Source: Paraphoma chrysanthemicola (lineage: Eukaryota; Ascomycota; Dothideomycetes; Pleosporales; Phaeosphaeriaceae). From it: a stretch of 64,000 bases of DNA. The notes below the pieces were generated by a model, which was given only the letters and a program-made list of their open reading frames with translations, did not search any database and was not told the DNA's origin. Below are positions 45,114 to 56,400 of the stretch, piece by piece (position 1 is the first letter of the stretch; each line of letters begins with the position of its first letter). Made by a program: the position numbers and the translations under genes. The DNA lies in assembly GCA_020744225.1 (NCBI GenBank), contig JAGMWG010000004.1:992001-1056000 (forward strand), in the 5' to 3' direction.

Positions 45114-45280
45114 TCACCATTCCATTCCCAAAAGCTCATCAACGACGTGGGCCAATCATTGCTCACTTGAGGATTACAACAAAATTCTACAACAACGCAT
45201 ATCGCACAAACCAGATCATTTTCTACGTTGCGAAAATAAAACTACATTTGCATACACACGATCTATCAATAAATTACATC

Positions 45281-47411
45281 TCAAGGCTCAAACTCCATGC
45301 TCGACACTGACTCCGACTCCGAAGCAGACCCAGACTTAGAATCAGATGTACCCTCAACAGTCCGCGCCTCAGCTTCCAACTGCACTTGTACATCCATTTC
45401 ACTCACTCCACCAAATTTCTTCGGACCCCCAGCAGCGTTTAGTGCCTTTGCCTTCCCCTCCACCGCCGCCGACGGAACCCGCATCTCCTTCTCCTTCCCC
45501 ATGACCCTCACCTCCCTCTCCTTCCAGACCTCCTTCCCCACCTCCGTTCCCTTCTGCCCCATCTCGGCCATCATCCTCTTCACCACCTCCTCCCTCTCCT
45601 CCCTCTCCAATCCCACCCAATCAACCACCCCCTCCACATCCCCAAACTCCCTAAATCCACCCTTCCACTCCTCCCCATGCACAACCGGATCATCATCCGC
45701 TTTCCCGTTCTTCCCATACCGCCTCGCTTTTCCCCAGCGACAATACACCCACCCACTCGTCAATTTGCGCGAGCGAATACCTTGTCTCGCGTACTCTTGC
45801 TTTTCAAACACAGGCACGTCGGATGTGGAGATGGGTGTTTCCCAGCCACCGATACGAAACGCAGTTAGGCCATGCATGAGGGTAATTTTCACTAATGGCA
45901 TATCACCTTTTGCCCTACTTTTCTCTTCTGCGAAAAGTTTCACTCGACTTCGTTTTTCCGCCGCAGTGAGACCCGATTCGTCGTCCGGCGTATGTGGATT
46001 TCGCTGCGCCATGTCCTCGCGATTAAAACACTCCATGCGTTTGCCGTCGAATGTGTCGCCTTTGAACACGGGGTCGAAGTGGTACGCCGTCCGGGCGTCG
46101 AGACGCATAGAGAGGCTGAGAAGGCCGGCTTGTGTGACGATGGAGTGGAGGGGTGGGATGAGGGTGTTGGTGTCTTGGCTGGTGAGGGTGGAGATGGGGT
46201 TGAGGTGTGTGTGGAGGACGGCGACGATGTGGTTGGTGTGGTTTGCGAAGTTGGTGGGGAGGGTGAAGGATTTGGAGGAGGTTGGGTTGAGGATGGAGTG
46301 GATGTAGGTTGCGTAGTGTTTATTGCGGTGGAAGCCTGTGTTGGTCAGTATTTTGGATGGTTGGAGGGAAGGGAGAAGACTTACCATCCTCGTTCCGGTG
46401 TTTTCTCTGCAAGTCCATCATAGCATCGATATTTGTTTGTGAACCACCAAAGAAAATGTGGTGGAAGACCTGCTCCACAAGTACGTTACCAATGATGGCA
46501 GCCACAAGAGCACGACGTTTGGGCTCGTAGAGGAACAGATCATGCCAGTCCTGTACGCCACCCGGCCCACCAGAGGCGACACAACCGATGATCTTGGCAG
46601 ATTCGGGGGTGAACTGCTTAAAGAACTCTGGAGGGAGCTGGCCGATGCTGGCCTGTGGGCACACCCCGGTGAAGTACCTCTCGGTGAGCTTCTCGATTTG
46701 ATCCATGATCTGCCACATGCCATCGCGAATCTCTATATCACGCAAAGCGTACTCCGGCTCCTTCACACTGGCTTGCAGGGCACGCTTGGTGACCTTTTCA
46801 GGGCGCAGCTTAGCAATTTCATGTGCCATTTTGTTGGGTTTAGTCTGCCACTTTTCTTCAATTGTCATGCCTTCCTTCCAGGCCCCGTTTGCTTTTGTAG
46901 GAGCAATGTTGACTTTGCTGAGTGTAGGCTTCGTGGCTGATTGGCTGCCGATAATCGTGGGCTTTATCTGCTTGACTGCTGTGGTCGTCTGCCTAGGCAT
47001 TGGAATCGACTTCGGACTGTACGCCGGGGACGCGCTCGTGTAGTCATCTTCCGTCATATCATCCGATTCGGATGATGAAAACAAACTTTCCATAACGACC
47101 TTCTTTGTTCGTGGGAATTGATTCAAACCAATGGGCTTCATTTGCCGGGACCGCACTTCTTCCAAAAGCTCTGCATCGGCCGCAATCTCTGCCTCAGTCA
47201 TCAGACTCCATCGACGCCCTCGACGTGGCGCCGCAGGACCCGCGACGCCGTATGGAGCATTGCGATACACGTCAGCATCGTGACGCGGCGACTTCATCGC
47301 ATCTCGTGATGTGCAAGCTTTGCGTTTCAGGGAAGTGACTGTAGATGCACCCGGAGAGTCGGCTGCGAAGCCAAGGATGCTGTCGAGGCCGGTTTTGAGC
47401 CAGGATGGCAT
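45281..47411 (-). CDS. Hypothetical fungal protein, 693 aa
   Basis: Two exons on the minus strand, 47411-46385 and 46335-45281, separated by a 49-bp GT-AG intron. Splicing joins RKHRNEDG to FHRNKHYATY within a Gly codon. The N-terminal half is basic and low-complexity with an acidic Ser patch (SSSESDDMTEDD). A folded helical part follows (IRDGMWQIMDQIEKLTERYF, VEQVFHHIFFGGSQ, NHIVAVLHTHLNPI). The C terminus is Glu/Lys-rich and ends in a Ser/Glu run. No signal peptide or membrane segment is visible. I know no function; a nuclear protein is conceivable from the composition, but that is speculation. Its 3' end lies about 170 bp from the right repeat arm. Confidence 0.75.
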
Positions 47412-47950
47412 AATTAGTCTCGAAGGTGATGATCAAAAGTGAAGAATAGCAACTTGAGCCTGGAGCTGTGGAGACGCAAATTAGAAAATCTGGCAGGTTT
47501 TCAAGAGGGATTGTGTTTCTTTGTGGGCTTTCATGTGTGGACCATGGCGGCATTGTCTTTGTCGTGGGTTGCTGCATACGATGCTATGTATCAAAGCGCT
47601 CGTTTGGCGAGGGTTCGCTATCGCATGACAAAGACTCTGAAGGCGTCGCTAAATTTGCGAGAAAGACCAAGGCACAATAGGACTGTGTAGTACAAGAGAC
47701 CTTTGTCATGTTGTGAGAGGGACCATGTGGAGAATGATTGATGATGATGTCAAACTAAGTCTCACCACATGTGGATGAGGAAGGCACAACTGTGCTGCTT
47801 CGATTACAAGTATACTATCGGCTCGCATACAACGCGCAAACTTCCTGCTCGCTGGTTCGTGCCAGATGCAGTGCCTGGTCCAAGACTCCTCGCTGAATGA
47901 TCGAACGCTAAAGTGACAAAGGATGGGTGAGGGGGTGACAACCGAGGGTT
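47412..47950. other. Intergenic, two minus-strand genes in tandem
   Basis: Short frames only. It holds the promoter of the 693-aa gene and the 3' UTR of the membrane-anchored gene. Confidence 0.4.
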
Positions 47951-49291
47951 TCATCTGGCAGGGGTCCAGTTCTTGTACAGACACGAGCATAGTGTACCTG
48001 CATCTTGCGCAACAAGGCCGTCGTTGACCTTCTCGCCTGATCTCTTCTTACACGACGGTACGTTCTGTCCACCGGCTACAGTTTGCTCCACACGCACAGC
48101 TGGAGGATTGTTAGCCAGAGAATGACGCAAATACACGAAGAAACATACCATATGGCCAAGCAGTGTTGCCTGTGTTTCCTACTGCGATTGTGTCTTTGGG
48201 ATACGTCCTTGCCATTTTGGTATACAGAGACCCTTGGATGGTGGTTGCGCCATAGTCACACTCAAAGTCGCCAAATTGGTCTCCTATACTCCCAGTCATG
48301 TTAACTGCTTTTGTTCTGCTGATGATGAAGCGATATCGCTCCGTGTCTAGCCCGCCGTCCAACAAGTCCAACTTCTCGTTCTGGAACATTGTACCAAACG
48401 TCGCATCCTGACCATTGGACGAAATCTTGTACGATCCCGCAGACCCACTAATCTGCCAGGTCAGGACTGTGAGCGCCTTCTGCGGATCCTGATAATAATC
48501 GGTGTTTGGAGGACAGGCCCATGTGGCGTTGTTGGCTGTGCAGCCTGATTGTACAGTGTCAAGGAAGGTAATGAACGAGTAGGTGCCGACAGGGAAGCCG
48601 GATGGACGCGACACGGGCGCGACGGATGTGGTTGGTGTTGTGGGTTTGTCAGTCTCGGTAGGGCTGCTAGTAGGGCTGCCTGCGGGCTGCGCATCGCCGT
48701 TGGTGGACGATGGTGAGCTGTTGAATTTTGGTCAGTTCTCAGCGCGTATCGCATCGTGTCGCGGTAGTCTTACCTGTTGGATGATTTCTTCTTCAAGCCC
48801 ACTGCGAGACCCACAGCAAGTGCAATGATAAAGGCAAGCAGCACCGCCAGGATGATGGCGAGGCGTTTCCGATTCCATTGGCCGAAGGCCGGCTTCTTCT
48901 TGTGCCGTATCCGTCCAAACTTCTCTGCGTCCTTGTCACTCCACACGCTGACACTCAGAGCACTGCCATTGGGTGTCCGGTCTTCACTGCTCTCGCGCGG
49001 TGTGTTCAGCCTGCCGCCGGTCAATACTGACACCACGGCTGACTTCTTGGTAGGCTTGTGGCCGTGCTGTACCGGGCCGATATGCTGATGTGACGGGTCG
49101 TTGCAGTATGTGCTCGTGGTGGTGACGTTGATGTTGGTCTTAGCCGGGGCGGGCGACTTGGAGCGCAATGCCTGTGTCGACTCGATGATCATGGACAGGC
49201 GCTGACCAGCAGGCGTCGAGATGCGTTTGGCAGGGCGGCCGTCGTCGAGGGGTTGGTGGGATCCCGCCCGTTTGGAGCGAAAGACGTCCAT
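47951..49291 (-). CDS. Single-pass membrane protein, fungal family of unknown function
   Basis: Three minus-strand exons, 49291-48774, 48717-48149 and 48099-47951, with introns of 56 and 49 bp; 411 residues. Junctions: KKKSSN-S-SPSSTNG, and AWPY-A-VRVEQT. Residues 1-145 are hydrophilic and basic. One membrane helix follows at about 146-168 (LAIILAVLLAFIIALAVGLAVGL), flanked by RKR and KKK. A Ser/Thr/Pro-rich linker leads to an outer domain with Cys and Trp (GTYSFITFLDTVQSGC, TERYRFIISRTKAVNMTGS, SLYTKMARTYP). This layout, cytoplasmic basic tail, one helix, then an extracellular or luminal beta-rich domain, recurs in uncharacterised fungal proteins. Orientation (N-in) is inferred from the flanking charges. 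Confidence 0.75.
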
Positions 49292-50537
49292 GATGACGGC
49301 GCGGACGGCAGATGGCGTGTGTCTTGCCCAAGGGTGAGCCGGTCAATACTGCGGCGTGGACAGCCAATTCGCCGGTCCCATACCCTGGATGGTCCTCAGT
49401 TGTGCGGTCGAGAGCGATGCGTTCCTCAAGGGCTGTATAAGCAGGATTGCTGTGCTATGATGGCGCAATGGTCCAGGGATGAGTAGTGAGAATTTGAGTC
49501 GACGAAGACTGTTGGACAGAGAGGACCAGGAGTCCTCTTTTCCTCAGCGGGAGGAGCATCGGTCCACTTCCGCATGAGCTCGGTGTGCAAGCGAAAGCTT
49601 ATGACATGGTTGCGGGTAGCGTCCTACCGCACAGGGAAGCGAGCACACGGGGCGAGCTCACATCACCGCGCTAGAGGCCCGATGCAGTATCGAAATGGAC
49701 GAAACGGGTTTAGACGTTCATCCTGCTGATAGTTCCGCGGCCAGTGCTCGTTCGACGTGGCTTGGGGGCTGCACAAGGTGCCTGGGTGATAATACGCATG
49801 GCGGCTTCACGACTCGAGCTCCAGTAATGTGGCCGAAAATCTGAGGCAGTGGCTGCGACAGCATGCAGTGAGCCGAGGTGAGAGTTTCGGGCAAAGAAGA
49901 AGCTTCAACGGCGATATGAACTGGCTTCACAATGTGTTGGGGTGAAGTTTGTTGTGTATTATTGGTATCATTGTTTAGGGGCTCGCGTGCCGCTCCGCGT
50001 TCCTGCATTTGTGCAAGGATGGCTGTTTCCAGAATTCGGCACCTGCAGCCCTCGGAGAGTTGCGCGTGCCAAGCCCGACGCGCCTTCACCTCGCATCGCG
50101 TCACAAGGCAGCTTTACGCGTGGTGAGTCCGCGAATAGCTTCAATGTTGGTAAACTTCAGTGTCTACGAGGTTGTTTGCACGCGCTGTGATGGCTCGTCA
50201 CGCAAACTCGCAGACGCGTCCCCTTCACCGCGCGCTGACTCACCGCGTCGCTTCTTCACGCGCTGCCTTTTGGCTGCCAACGTGACTACCATCGCTGTCG
50301 GACGCACCTGCCGGCTGCCCATGACATCAACTGTATAGAGCAGCCACCACCCATCAACATCTTGCCACCGTTTGAGCTTCACGGCTCGACCGTGCACCAA
50401 ATCGTCTTCTGACGCCGCACCTCCTCGCGAGTTGTTGTTATACATCATCTGCCACGCCAAAGAATTTGCAGGCCACTCCGGCTGGCTCCACTGCTGTATA
50501 CAGTCGATCTTGAGCCTTCCTAGTCCCAACAGCGGAC
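49292..50537. other. Divergent intergenic region
   Basis: 1.25 kb between the head-to-head membrane-protein gene (minus) and the Clr2-like gene (plus). Small frames on both strands lack recognisable domains. It probably contains both promoters. Confidence 0.45.
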
Positions 50538-52811
50538 ATGTCCTCCAACCCTGTTGTCGTCCGGCTACGGCCCGGCTGCAGTGACGGGGACGCGCTTCAC
50601 GTGCCAAAGCAAGGCGGCCCTCACACCCAAGTCAACCCTCCGGTGCCATATCTTGAAAAGATAGCGCAGCAGTGGATGACTGAACGAGGCGAAGCAAAGT
50701 CTGGGGTCAAGTACATTCTGGAAGCACTACCGGCAGGTTACACGATGTGGCAGCGCCCCCGCCCAGGCAAGCCCACTCATGTTGATAAGTATCTGTTCGG
50801 ACATCCAGGGCACAAATTTTTCGATTCGCCGAATCGTTTCTACCCACATTTTAAGCATCTTATGGAGAACAACGGAAGTAGCATCGGATGCCCGTGCAAA
50901 TTGTGCGCTGGCAGCGCGGGTATCCTTCCACGGAGCACTTCCAGCAGCGTCAGAGTCGCCAGCTCAAGTGCTGCCTCGTCACGGCCCGTCACCCCGAGAA
51001 TGCCAAAGCCGGCCTCGAAAGCGCCTCATCCTTCTCAATCACTGCAGACTCGGATTCCTATTCCGATAGAGAATCTAGGTAGACGGAAATCGGAAATGGT
51101 TCCGCATTCGGCCGCGCCTGCAGTCCAAGTACCTCATACCTCTGCACCGCCAACTATGGCATCCACCGTCATGCAATCCAAAGGCAGGCCGAAGCTTGTT
51201 AGTGCGGGAGCCGATTCGAGCTGTGTGGATGAGGAAGGTACACCAGATATCTATCGGAATTTAATCGACAAGCTTAAACGCCACGGTTCTATCGACGAAA
51301 TGGTGGAGGAGCCCATGAGCCCAGACTGGCGGGCAGAGCAGGACATCCTTCCAGGCCTCCTTGAATCGCTGCAAGACCGTGAGCAATGGATCCCGCGGAT
51401 AGGCGAGATCGTGCTGTATGTCCGGAAGATTCGACCAGGGGTCGATTTTGTCTGCCACGAGATTACTGGAGAGTTTCAATTATACGATGAAGAAGCCGAC
51501 GAATTTCTGGGCGGTCCTCCTTGGGAGGCTGGCGTTGTTGCGGAAGTGCCAGTAACACCGTCTGTAGTTGCTGATCTCCATGCGGGTGTCGATGAGGCCA
51601 ACGTCATCTACTCTGGTGTCCGCATCGAACCACTGCCCGACCCAAACGGGACGGACAAGTCACTCTCCAAGCGTCACAAATACATCCCACTCCGGCAGAC
51701 GCGCCCATTCGTGCTCTGGAGTGAGATGCTCCAGCATGTACCACAGGAGCAATGGCACGCAACAGTCTTCAATGCTCTGACTGTCTCGTCTACGCTGTCG
51801 CTCATGGGCAAGTACCGAGTTCGAGGGACATGGCCAAAGCTTGACCTACACTGCCACGGCCTTTATATCGGACATGAAATGCTGGTTGCTGGCGACACTG
51901 TTCGGCTTCTCCCGAACAAATCGAAGACTGATCAAATTCGATGTGTCGACATTCTCGTCATCAGGTCCATTCGACTCAAGTGGACCAACCTCGACCTAGC
52001 TTCTAACAATGACTACGATGAGACCCGTCCCTACAACTCAGACATCTGGATATACGGTTCAGCATATACCAGTGATCCAAAGCGCATGAATAGAGAGCAC
52101 CTCTCCAAAGACAACGCAGCACCACCCAAAGCCGCCAGCGACTACGGCGAATGGTACCCGCTCCACCCCGATACCAAAGAACTCGCCGTCCCCTTTTCAC
52201 GCATCTGCGGCCGCCTACACGAACGCGACGCTATGACCTTCTGGCTCAACGCTGATGCCGATGACCTCCCAGACATCGACGTCGGTCGCGAAGCCTTGAT
52301 AGAGGCACGCTCCTTTGCTCGCCAAAACGACCGCCGGATCATCAAAATGACAGACGGAACATGGTTCTGGGGTGATTCTCGCGCCGAAGCACTGGACTTG
52401 CACACGATTAATGGTCTGGACATATCCAAGTACGACCCAGAGCGGGACATCAGGGACATGCGCAAAAATCTCAAGGTCATTGACGGCTTGGCGAAGGACA
52501 ACCCAGGCAAGTCCGGCAAGGCGAAAACACTGGCTGGTCTGGGTGCCAAAGGACTACGTAGCTTCATGGCGCCTGGTACAGCAGATCTGCCGGATCGAAC
52601 GAGCTTGATGCGCGCGACAAGCACGAGTGAGAGTGCAACGTCGTCGAGTGCGGGCGAGGCCGCGGTGGCGCGGAAGAAGAGACCGCATGTTGTCAACCTG
52701 AGCGATGATGACGATGAGGACGAGGAGGAAATCAGGATGCATACGAGGATTGTGCAAGAGAGCGAGAGGAAGGCAGGAAAGAAGGCGAAAGTCATGGTTG
52801 TTATTGACTGA
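50538..52811 (+). CDS. clr2: Cryptic loci regulator 2 (Clr2)-like silencing protein
   Basis: An intronless frame of 757 codons. The N-terminal module at about residues 35-125 (YLEKIAQQWMTERG, LPAGYTMWQRPRPGKPTHVD, KYLFGHPGHKFFDSPNRFYP, GCPCKLCAG) resembles the Clr2 transcription-silencing domain with its C-x-C-x2-C. A second conserved module at about 275-500 (WRAEQDILPGLLESLQDREQW, IPRIGEIVLYVR, RPFVLWSEML, then the LLPNKSKTDQIRCVDILVIRS strand) fits the Clr2 main domain. The tail is basic with an acidic run (SDDDDEDEEE). In fission yeast Clr2 belongs to the SHREC deacetylase/remodeller complex that silences heterochromatin; the same role here is inferred from family. Length is similar to other filamentous-fungal members. 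The start is the ATG at 50538. Confidence 0.72.
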   Translation: MSSNPVVVRLRPGCSDGDALHVPKQGGPHTQVNPPVPYLEKIAQQWMTERGEAKSGVKYILEALPAGYTMWQRPRPGKPTHVDKYLFGHPGHKFFDSPNRFYPHFKHLMENNGSSIGCPCKLCAGSAGILPRSTSSSVRVASSSAASSRPVTPRMPKPASKAPHPSQSLQTRIPIPIENLGRRKSEMVPHSAAPAVQVPHTSAPPTMASTVMQSKGRPKLVSAGADSSCVDEEGTPDIYRNLIDKLKRHGSIDEMVEEPMSPDWRAEQDILPGLLESLQDREQWIPRIGEIVLYVRKIRPGVDFVCHEITGEFQLYDEEADEFLGGPPWEAGVVAEVPVTPSVVADLHAGVDEANVIYSGVRIEPLPDPNGTDKSLSKRHKYIPLRQTRPFVLWSEMLQHVPQEQWHATVFNALTVSSTLSLMGKYRVRGTWPKLDLHCHGLYIGHEMLVAGDTVRLLPNKSKTDQIRCVDILVIRSIRLKWTNLDLASNNDYDETRPYNSDIWIYGSAYTSDPKRMNREHLSKDNAAPPKAASDYGEWYPLHPDTKELAVPFSRICGRLHERDAMTFWLNADADDLPDIDVGREALIEARSFARQNDRRIIKMTDGTWFWGDSRAEALDLHTINGLDISKYDPERDIRDMRKNLKVIDGLAKDNPGKSGKAKTLAGLGAKGLRSFMAPGTADLPDRTSLMRATSTSESATSSSAGEAAVARKKRPHVVNLSDDDDEDEEEIRMHTRIVQESERKAGKKAKVMVVID

Positions 52812-53493
52812 TTGATGTACAATCAGCATAACGTAGCATTCAACGCGAGTCATGGGAAACAGAACCGTGTTCTACTGAAGAAGGTGATGGCAAGATATGC
52901 ATGTTACCACGGGTATAGATTATGATTGTGCTTTGTTCGAAGGGTAGCTGAATGGCTGGATGCAGGATCATGTCGACACGAAGTATCATGTTATCAACGA
53001 AGGACATGCTGGGACGCACGAGACTTCTGGTCTCGACTTGCGATGATGGAAATGTATAGTACACAGACTACGAAATGCAACTGCAAAAACACTTATACTC
53101 TTTCTCACATTCACCGACCACTTTCCTTGTCATGCATACTGGTTCCTACCCTCTACATATCTCACAGCAGGCATTGAGCAAGGGTACAATTGTTTACAGT
53201 GTCGATGCATAGATAATCTAATCCATTTACTTCTCGTCTTGTACGTGATGACATTCTAGTGATACTTCCTATCCTCGAGGAGAATGAGCTATAGAGAATA
53301 TAAAGCCAATGCATCCAACGCCATCGCAATATGGAAGACTGAGTAGGGAATATACGTCAATGCAAAAGGTAAAAGAAATGCGACGCCAGTAAAATTCGCA
53401 CCGTCGCTATGCCAGACAATCTCTGTGTACACCCCAAGAAACAAAGAAAAAGGGAGAAAACATATCCATATATCGCCACCTAGCTTCCTCCGT
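52812..53493. other. Convergent intergenic region
   Basis: Tail-to-tail 3' UTRs of the Clr2-like gene (plus) and ATG2 (minus). Only short frames. Confidence 0.45.
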
Positions 53494-56400
53494 CTAGTAC
53501 GATTTATATTTCTGCGTCTCGTTAGCATTGACCGCACATCATGCTATCATACGTTAGGGCAGGGTACTTACATCCTCAATCTTCCTCCTACTACCCCCGT
53601 CCAGCGCATTCCCGACGCCGAGTAACGCATTGCTCACCGCTTTCGTCGCGCCCAATGCCGGCCGCAGAATCACAGTCGGCGCATGTCGCGCAATCGCCCT
53701 TGCCATACCGACTCCACTACCTTCTTCCATGACTTCTGCTGGAATCGCAATCACCGCGTCGCGCGCAGTCAGCAAGTCGCGCTCGAGATGGCGCGCCGCG
53801 GAACGCAGGCCTGCACGCACAGTAATGGGTTGATTAGCGTAGTGTGATACGGCGCGCGGTTCTTCGGAAATGGCGTTCGAGTCGTCGGTGTCGCGATCAT
53901 GAAGGGTGCTGCCCGGGGTGGGTTGGGGCGCGAGAAAGGCTTCTGCGCCTTCGAGGAGCGTTTGTGTTCCGATTGCGACTTTTGCACCTAGACGCGCGAC
54001 TTCAGAGGTTGTGTTTTTGGCAAATGCGTAGACGCCTTTTTGCAGGCTGCGCACGATGCGTCCGTCTTTCTTGTACTCGCGCATAGGGACAACGACAAGA
54101 TCGCGCACCCCGGACCCGACGTTGACGAGGGGACGTACGGCGGCGAGGCCGGAGAGGACACCTGGGAGTTGATTGCGGATGACATCAGGGGTCCAAACAT
54201 CGTTGAGGGTTTTGTGCAGGGTGTCGAAGGAGGTGAGGCCGTAAACGATGGCATGGCGGAGGACAATGTCGGAGCCGTCGAGGATGAGGAAGTTCTTGAA
54301 CTCGGTGGTGTGGCCGGAACGTAAGCCGCGGTAGTCGACGCGCTTGGGCTTGTAGTCGAGCTTGAGTGTGACGGCCTTGACTTCTAGGCGCTGGATGAAA
54401 GGCTGATCTGTGGCAGACGCACCAGCTGTGCTTGGAGCAGAGTCATCTTTGAACTCGAAGAATCGTGTGATGAAGTCCAAAGCGTCTTGATCGACGTGCA
54501 GGCGCAGAGGAAGTATAGAGACCTTGATGACCAGCTCAGAAGCCGCAAGATCGGTGACCGGCTTGACCGTCACAAGATCTAGGTTGATCATTGGCTTGTT
54601 CAGCTCTCGAGCACTCGGCTCGATCAGACACGTCACAAACTTCTTCCAAGTTGAAGTTGGTACGTGGTCGAAGATCTCAAAGTCTCGCACACGAACGTCG
54701 ACAGAATTGATGGTCTCGCCACTGTCTGGAGGAAAGACGATGAGATCAACAGCAACGCCCATCAAAGAAAAGGCGATTTTCTTGTGCTTGCTGCGCTCAA
54801 GCTTGAGACGGCGCTTTGATTTTGTTGCACTCCGCGGGCGAGCAGTTGCGCCAGTTGAGCGAGTGGCGGTCGATGTCGCATAGCTCCCAGTCTCACTCGC
54901 GAGATCATCAATATCGTGGTTGATGCGCCGTGCGAGCGCGCCTTGTTCATCCTTGATGGGCACACCGATCCACACCGAGTTGAAGAGGAAGTCTTCTTCG
55001 ACAAAGTCATCGTCTTCGTCTTCTTCTTGAACCTTTCTTCGTCGTTCTTCCGCGCGCGCTTCCACATCATCGACAGCCTGGCTGATGATATCGCGAGTTC
55101 GTGGCCAATCATAGCCATCGTAGAGATTCCAAATGATGTTCACATCTCGTACGCGGACTTTGAGCGGTGCTTCCGGCTGTTTGAACTCGTTTGACAGATG
55201 GTATTGATTCTTGGCCGAGTTCCACTTGCGAGCTTTGCCTTTGCCGTCTTCAGCGTCCGAGTCCCTGAAGTAGTTCTCGTCAAAGTCGAAGCCCTGTTCG
55301 GTCTCTGTGATCTCGTACTTTTCTTGAAAGCTCTCAAGAAGTCCACGATCACCACGCTGTCTGATTATGGGCGGAGTCGCGAGCGCACCGAGATCATCCT
55401 CTCCAAGCAAGCTGTCTCCCATTTCCTCGTCAGTGGGCAGCGATTGCGAGTTGTAGATGCTACCAACGAACTCCAAATTCGTGGGAAGTTCATCCTCGAT
55501 AAGATCAGCGTTGCTCATGAAGTCGTCGGCGGTCTCCGTCTCTTCCGGTGCTATCATGGCATCGCCCGTGAATGACTCCATCATCTCTTGCAATGGCACA
55601 ACGGTCCGATATCGCTCTGCCGTTGACGGGGGTGTGGGAGGCTGTAGTCCATTCAAGATAGCGATCAGTGTTTGTGTAGAATCGGCGCATGATTCCAAAA
55701 CAAACAACTCGTTCTTAAACTCAACGTCAACCAGTTGCGGTTGGGTCTTGCCGTCGCCAGTGATGTTGACCAATACTTTGGCGGCCGAAATAGAGCTCAA
55801 AGACACATATCCCAGTTCTCGAAGCTCGACCAGGTGGTGCCCTGCTACAGCAGCACTGGCAGTTGGAGCAGCTTCGTGCTCTATGTCGAGACGGGTTGTG
55901 TCATCTATAGCGTGCACAGACGCTTTGCGAAGCTCGATCGTGATGGAATAGTCACTCTTCACCTGCTTACCCGCAATATGAGCTTCGCTCAGAACGAAGA
56001 GGCCTTTCGATGGAATCTTGCGAGGATTAAGACCAATCGCGCAGTTTCTTAAGAGCAGGTCAATTTGGAATGGTTTGGCTGGCACTGATGCTGGTGAACT
56101 GCCTTGAGACGATTGTCTGCTCAAGGTGTTTGGCGAAGACGAGGCTCCTGTGATGGTGGCAACGCTTGCAGCAATGCCTAGTGCTATCTGGTCAACTGTG
56201 CCGTCTTCAGTAATGCCCAGCGCCGCCATGATGGTCGACACATGATACTCCACGCAGATGTTGAAGAGCTTCGCCTTGATCACAGGTTCCATCTCATCAC
56301 CAACGACCCTAATCATGATGGCAGGGAGTTGATCTTGAGGCCGTAGATTGATGACGTGGTGAATGAGGACTTCGTGCCCCCGGCTCACAGTTGCCTTGCC

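Noticed and set aside
45297..46307. 336-codon plus-strand frame
   Set aside because: Antisense shadow of the 693-aa minus-strand gene, low complexity, no domain.
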